Below are positions 60,846 through 64,000 of a stretch of DNA of 64,000 nt, piece after piece. The DNA is from Svornostia abyssi (GTDB taxonomy: Bacteria > Actinomycetota > Thermoleophilia > Solirubrobacterales > Solirubrobacteraceae). The notes beneath the pieces are model-generated. The model ran no database searches and was not told the DNA's origin. It saw only the letters and a list, made by a program, of their open reading frames with translations. Positions within the stretch are counted from its first letter, which is position 1, and every line of letters starts with the position of its first letter. The stretch lies in NCBI GenBank assembly GCA_024666565.1, contig CP088295.1, positions 2,604,001 to 2,668,000 on the forward strand. Reading direction: 5' to 3'. A program made the position numbers and the translations under genes.

Positions 60846-61751
60846 ATGGAGGCGTCTCCACTCGCGACCGGCGCCCTCGCGGTGGGGCTGGCGATCATCA
60901 TGTTCTCGCTGGGCACGTCGTTGAAGGTGGCGGACTTCCGCCGCGTCGTCACGGCGCCCCGCGGGGTCGCCGTCGGCATGGTCAACCTCGCACTCGTGGC
61001 GCCGGCGCTCGCGTTCGCGATGGCCGAGCTGTTCGACCTCGAGCCGATCCTCGCGGCGGGACTCGTCCTCCTCGGCGCAGCGCCGGGCGGCGCGCTGGCG
61101 AATCTCCTCACGCACTTCGCGCGTGGCGACACGGCGCTGTCGATCACGATGACCGGCGTCAGCAGCGCGGCGTCCGTCGTGACCGTGCCGCTCTATCTCG
61201 GCCTGGCCGCCGAGGTCTTCGGCGCCGAGGACCTCGCCGACGAGCTGTCGATGCCGCGCATCGTCGCGCGGGTGCTGATCGGGATCGCGCTCCCACTCTC
61301 CGCGGGCATGTGGCTCGCCGCCCGCCGGCCGGACTGGGTCGCGGCCCACGCGCTGCACATCCGGAACACCGCGATCGTGACGTTCGCCGTCGTGATCGTC
61401 GCGGCCGTGGCGTCGCAGGCCGGGACGGTGCTCGATCACCTCGGGCCGGTGTTCGGCGCGGCGCTGGCGCTCAACCTGGCGGCGATGACGGTGAGCTTCA
61501 CCACGGCGAGGCTCGTAAAGCTCGACGCGCGTCAGTCCACCGCGATCGCCATCGAGCTGGGCGTCCACAACGCGGCACTCGCGGTGGCGATCGGCGCGTC
61601 GCTCGACGAGGAGCTCGCGGTGCCGGCCGCGGTCTACAGCTCGTTCATGCTCGTCACCGCGGGCATCTTCGCCCGGGTGATGTACCGCCGCAACGCGCCG
61701 GACTACGCGAGCCAGGCCGAGAGCTCGTCGAGCGCCTCGGGCTTGACGTAG
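60846..61751 (+). CDS. BASS-family (bile acid:sodium symporter-like) transporter
   Basis: 301 residues, about 9-10 helices. IIMFSLGTSLKVADFRRVV, APGGALANLLTHFARGDTALSITMTGVSSAASVVTVPL and ELGVHNAALAVAIGASL match the ASBT/PanS fold; LLGAAPGGALANLLT is the crossing-helix motif. Family members import organic anions with Na+. It is a distant relative of the arsenite exporter ACR3, but the Cys of ACR3 helix 4 is absent, so arsenite export is unlikely. Position beside arsR is suggestive only; the 3' end overlaps arsR by 49 bp. TAGGGT lies 9 nt before ATG 60846. Confidence 0.88.
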   Translation: MEASPLATGALAVGLAIIMFSLGTSLKVADFRRVVTAPRGVAVGMVNLALVAPALAFAMAELFDLEPILAAGLVLLGAAPGGALANLLTHFARGDTALSITMTGVSSAASVVTVPLYLGLAAEVFGAEDLADELSMPRIVARVLIGIALPLSAGMWLAARRPDWVAAHALHIRNTAIVTFAVVIVAAVASQAGTVLDHLGPVFGAALALNLAAMTVSFTTARLVKLDARQSTAIAIELGVHNAALAVAIGASLDEELAVPAAVYSSFMLVTAGIFARVMYRRNAPDYASQAESSSSASGLT

Positions 61752-62056
61752 TAGTACGACCAGAGCCCGCGCTTCTCGCTGTCGACGATGCCCGCGTCGC
61801 GCAGCTTCTTCAGGTGGTGGCTCAGCGTGGGCTGGCCGATGTCGAACAGCGGCACGAGCTCGCAGACGCACACCTGCCCGGCGTGCTTGCGCAGCACGTC
61901 GACGACCTGCAGGCGGATGGGGTCGCCCAGCGCCTTGGCCAGCTCGGCGAGGCGGGCGGCGCGCTCGCGGTCGACGTCGGGGTAGACGACCGGCTCGCAG
62001 CACGGCTCGCCCTTCGGGCGCTTCGTCTTCGGGGTGAGCTCCAATTCGACGGTCAT
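61703..62056 (-). CDS. arsR: ArsR-family transcriptional repressor
   Basis: 117 residues. [12 protein letters not shown] near the start and the HTH block [35 protein letters not shown], with the CVC of the metal site, then [10 protein letters not shown], the wing. The CC near the N-terminus and the CxC in the DNA-binding domain fit an arsenic-sensing actinobacterial type. It would leave DNA when As(III) binds. ATG 62056 has TAGCCT (62065-62070, minus strand) 8 nt upstream. Divergent from GAPDH-arsJ across about 90 bp with a shared TCATCGATG motif. Confidence 0.9.
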   Translation of the reverse strand: MTVELELTPKTKRPKGEPCCEPVVYPDVDRERAARLAELAKALGDPIRLQVVDVLRKHAGQVCVCELVPLFDIGQPTLSHHLKKLRDAGIVDSEKRGLWSYYYVKPEALDELSAWLA

Positions 62057-62061
62057 CGATG
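62053..62061. promoter_or_regulatory. TCATCGATG motif at the arsR start (ArsR site candidate)
   Basis: This 9-mer covers the arsR ATG and its first transcribed bases; the core ATCGAT is palindromic. An identical copy at 62121-62129 lies in the promoter of the divergent operon. Repressor bound here would block arsR itself. Confidence 0.5.
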
Positions 62062-62108
62062 TGGAGGCTACTGGGCCCGCCCCCGTGTGAAACGGATGTA
62101 AAACCGCA

Positions 62109-62138
62109 TTGCAGTGGCATTCATCGATGGAATACCGT
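62109..62138 (+). promoter_or_regulatory. Promoter/operator of the GAPDH-arsJ operon
   Basis: TTGCAG (62109-62114) and TACCGT (62133-62138) are 18 bp apart; the second TCATCGATG (62121-62129) lies between them, within imperfect arms ATTC and GAAT. TACCGT ends 7 nt before GTG 62146, so the mRNA is probably leaderless. Placement in the spacer fits ArsR repression. Confidence 0.55.
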
Positions 62139-62145
62139 CGTCGGG

Positions 62146-63159
62146 GTGACACCACCCGTACGCCTCGGCATCAACGGCTTCGGCCGCATGGGGCGCCTCG
62201 CGCTCCGTGCCGCCTGGGGCCGCTCCGACCTCAGCTTCGCGCACATCAACGAGATGCGCGCCGACGCCGCCACGTCGGCGCACCTGCTCACGTTCGACTC
62301 GGTCCACGGCCGGTGGGATCGCGACATCCGCGGCGAGGGCGACGAGCTCGTCATCGACGGTACCCCGATCTCTCACAGCAGCGACGGGACGCCCGGCGAG
62401 GTGCCGTGGGACGGCGTCGACATCGTGCTCGAGTGCAGCGGGAAGTTCCGCACCATGGGGTCCCTGCAGCCGTACTTCGACGCGGGCGTCCGTAAGGTCG
62501 TCGTCGCCGCTCCGGTGAAGGACGACCGTGCGCTGAACGTCGTCGTCGGCGTCAACGATGGTCTGTACGACCCCGCGGTGTTCGACGTCGTCACCGCCGC
62601 GTCGTGCACGACGAACTGCCTGGCGCCCGTCGTCAAGGTGCTGCACGAGGGACTCGGCATCGAGCGCGGCGCGATCACCACGCTCCACGACCTCACGAAC
62701 ACCCAGACGATCGTCGACGCGCCGCACAAGGACCTGCGGCGCGCGCGGGCGGCCGGCATGTCACTCATCCCGACCACCACCGGGAGCGCCACCGCGATCG
62801 CGCTCATCTTCCCTGAGCTGCAGGGCAAGCTCAACGGCCTGGCGGTGCGCGTGCCGCTGCTCAACGCATCGCTGACGGACTGCGTCTTCGACGTCGCGCG
62901 GCCCACCACCGTGGAGGAGGTCAACGGCCTGCTCCAGACCGCGGCGGCCGGTGCGCTCGACGGGATCCTCGGCTACGAGGAGCGCCCGCTCGTCTCCGTC
63001 GACTACGTCAACGACCCGCGGTCGAGCATCGTCGACGCGCCGTCCACGATGGTCATCGACGAGACCCAGGTGAAGGTCCTGGCCTGGTACGACAACGAGT
63101 GGGGCTACGCGAACCGGCTCGTCGAGCTGGCGGGGATCGTGGGGGAGTCGCTGCCGTGA
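62146..63159 (+). CDS. Glyceraldehyde-3-phosphate dehydrogenase, ars-operon type
   Basis: 337 residues. NAD site INGFGRMGR (about 8-16), catalytic Cys in [12 protein letters not shown] (about 157), His in the [21 protein letters not shown] block, and [11 protein letters not shown] at the end. Next to arsJ, such GAPDH enzymes use arsenate in place of phosphate and form 1-arseno-3-phosphoglycerate, which ArsJ exports; it then breaks down to arsenate outside. GTG 62146 ([13 protein letters not shown]) is chosen because TACCGT precedes it at 7 nt. Its TGA overlaps the arsJ start (GTGA). Confidence 0.93.
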   Translation: MTPPVRLGINGFGRMGRLALRAAWGRSDLSFAHINEMRADAATSAHLLTFDSVHGRWDRDIRGEGDELVIDGTPISHSSDGTPGEVPWDGVDIVLECSGKFRTMGSLQPYFDAGVRKVVVAAPVKDDRALNVVVGVNDGLYDPAVFDVVTAASCTTNCLAPVVKVLHEGLGIERGAITTLHDLTNTQTIVDAPHKDLRRARAAGMSLIPTTTGSATAIALIFPELQGKLNGLAVRVPLLNASLTDCVFDVARPTTVEEVNGLLQTAAAGALDGILGYEERPLVSVDYVNDPRSSIVDAPSTMVIDETQVKVLAWYDNEWGYANRLVELAGIVGESLP

Positions 63160-64000
63160 GGCAGGAGGGCGACCTGCGCAACTACGCGCTCGTCACGGGC
63201 GCGTACTGGGCGGACACCGTCACGGACGGTGCGCTGCGCATGCTCGTCCTCTTCTACTTCTACGAGCGTGGCTACAGCCCGTTCGAGGTCGCGATGCTGT
63301 TCCTCTTCTACGAGGTCTTCGGCATCGTCACGAACCTCGTCGGCGGCTACCTCGCGGCGCGGTTCGGGCTGCGCAGCACGCTGCTCGGCGGGCTGAGCGT
63401 GCAGCTCGTCGCGCTCGGGATGCTGGCGCTGGCGCCCGACCCGTGGCTCGTCGTGCCGTACGTCATGGTGTCGCAGGCGCTGAGCGGCGTGGCGAAGGAC
63501 CTCACGAAGATGAGCTCCAAGAGCGCGGTGAAGCTCGTCGTCCCCGAGGACGCGCCCGGCGCCCTGTACAAGTGGGTCGCGATCCTCACCGGATCGAAGA
63601 ACGCGCTGAAGGGCGTCGGCTTCTTCGTCGGCGGCGCGCTGCTCACGCTCACGAGCTTTCAGACGGCGCTGCTCTGCCTCGCGGGCCTGGTCGGGACCGC
63701 GCTCGTCGTCGTCCTCGTGATGATGCGCGGCGACCTCGGGCGGCCTGATGCCGGCGCGAAGTTCCGCCACATGTTCTCCAACAACCGCGCGGTGAACCTG
63801 CTCGCGGCGGCGCGGATCTTCCTGTTTGCCTCGCGCGACGTCTGGTTCGTCGTCGGCCTGCCCGTCTATCTGCGGACGGTGCTGGGGTGGAGCTTCTGGG
63901 AGGTCGGCACGTTCCTCGCCGTGTGGGTGATCGGCTACGGCGCCGTGCAGGCGTCCGCGCCGCGGTTCGTCCGGGACCCCGACGGCCGTACCGCCACGTG
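63156..64000 (+). CDS. arsJ: ArsJ, organoarsenical MFS exporter (3' end outside window)
   Basis: 281 residues present of about 400. [30 protein letters not shown] is a recognisable ArsJ start (split by position), followed by [82 protein letters not shown] and [21 protein letters not shown]. It exports 1-arseno-3-phosphoglycerate made by the coupled GAPDH, giving arsenate resistance without an arsenate reductase. The frame is open to the window end. Confidence 0.93.
   Translation, partial: MRQEGDLRNYALVTGAYWADTVTDGALRMLVLFYFYERGYSPFEVAMLFLFYEVFGIVTNLVGGYLAARFGLRSTLLGGLSVQLVALGMLALAPDPWLVVPYVMVSQALSGVAKDLTKMSSKSAVKLVVPEDAPGALYKWVAILTGSKNALKGVGFFVGGALLTLTSFQTALLCLAGLVGTALVVVLVMMRGDLGRPDAGAKFRHMFSNNRAVNLLAAARIFLFASRDVWFVVGLPVYLRTVLGWSFWEVGTFLAVWVIGYGAVQASAPRFVRDPDGRTAT

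Noticed and set aside
60846..61751. ACR3 arsenite exporter, given the arsR neighbour
   Set aside because: Motifs are those of the ASBT/PanS group and the conserved ACR3 cysteine region is absent.

Overview
This 64 kb window is very GC-rich, dense with genes and free of rRNA, tRNA, CRISPR or phage genes that I could see. Gene content and style suggest an actinomycete, most likely class Thermoleophilia (Solirubrobacterales, Conexibacter/Patulibacter type): many GTG starts, GTGA/ATGA stop-start overlaps, a single-chain biotin-dependent acyl-CoA carboxylase, a fatty acyl-AMP ligase, an AbiEi-DUF559 gene and a ppx-CHAD-CHAD-ppk cluster. The taxonomic placement is inference. At least fourteen genes have a TANNNT hexamer 6-9 nt before the start codon and no clear ribosome binding site, so leaderless transcription looks common.

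Layout. 1-16.8 kb is lipid and oxidative metabolism: cytochrome P450, fatty acid desaturase, a secreted RTX-repeat protein, a fused acyl-CoA carboxylase with three small coupled or adjacent genes, a class II glutamine amidotransferase, a Baeyer-Villiger-type monooxygenase and an alpha/beta hydrolase that share an operator-like motif, a fatty acyl-AMP ligase, a PLP aminotransferase, an MDR oxidoreductase and a LysE exporter. 16.9-23.6 kb holds an acyl-CoA ligase, two tandem paralogous membrane GGDEF proteins, a PAP2 phosphatase coupled to a diacylglycerol kinase-like protein, and an EF-hand-like protein. 23.7-34.8 kb holds lon with its promoter, a PQQ-type sugar dehydrogenase, a GAF-GGDEF protein, a TetR/DoxX pair divergent from a DHA2 exporter, an enoyl-CoA hydratase, a tandem-repeat protein, a TMEM175-like protein, a metallophosphoesterase and a GNAT.

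34.7-41.7 kb holds an ABC exporter pair, then a polyphosphate module (Ppx/GppA phosphatase, two half-CHAD proteins, polyphosphate kinase 1) and a secreted coiled-coil protein. 41.7-50.8 kb holds a two-domain fatty acyl-CoA reductase-like protein, an enoyl-CoA hydratase, an AbiEi-DUF559 gene inside 43-bp terminal inverted repeats, an ABC-F ATPase and a cation antiporter operon (NhaD/ArsB type, CBS pair, CPA2 type). 50.8-59.2 kb is a sugar locus: a GH31 glycosidase opposite a four-gene run (PHP-glycosyltransferase fusion, GT4, DUF2334 deacetylase-like, GH63-like hydrolase). 59.2-64 kb ends in a broken MFS gene, a BASS transporter, and an arsenate-resistance locus (ArsR divergent from GAPDH-ArsJ; ArsJ runs off the end).

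Two points deserve attention. First, the 971-bp palindrome-ended AbiEi-DUF559 cassette looks like a mobile or selfish unit: its start and stop codons lie inside matching 43-bp inverted ends. Second, eight otherwise well-conserved coding positions are broken by apparent single-base indels, several in G/C runs. This reads more like sequence error than mass pseudogenisation, and any annotation of those seven genes should be treated as provisional.
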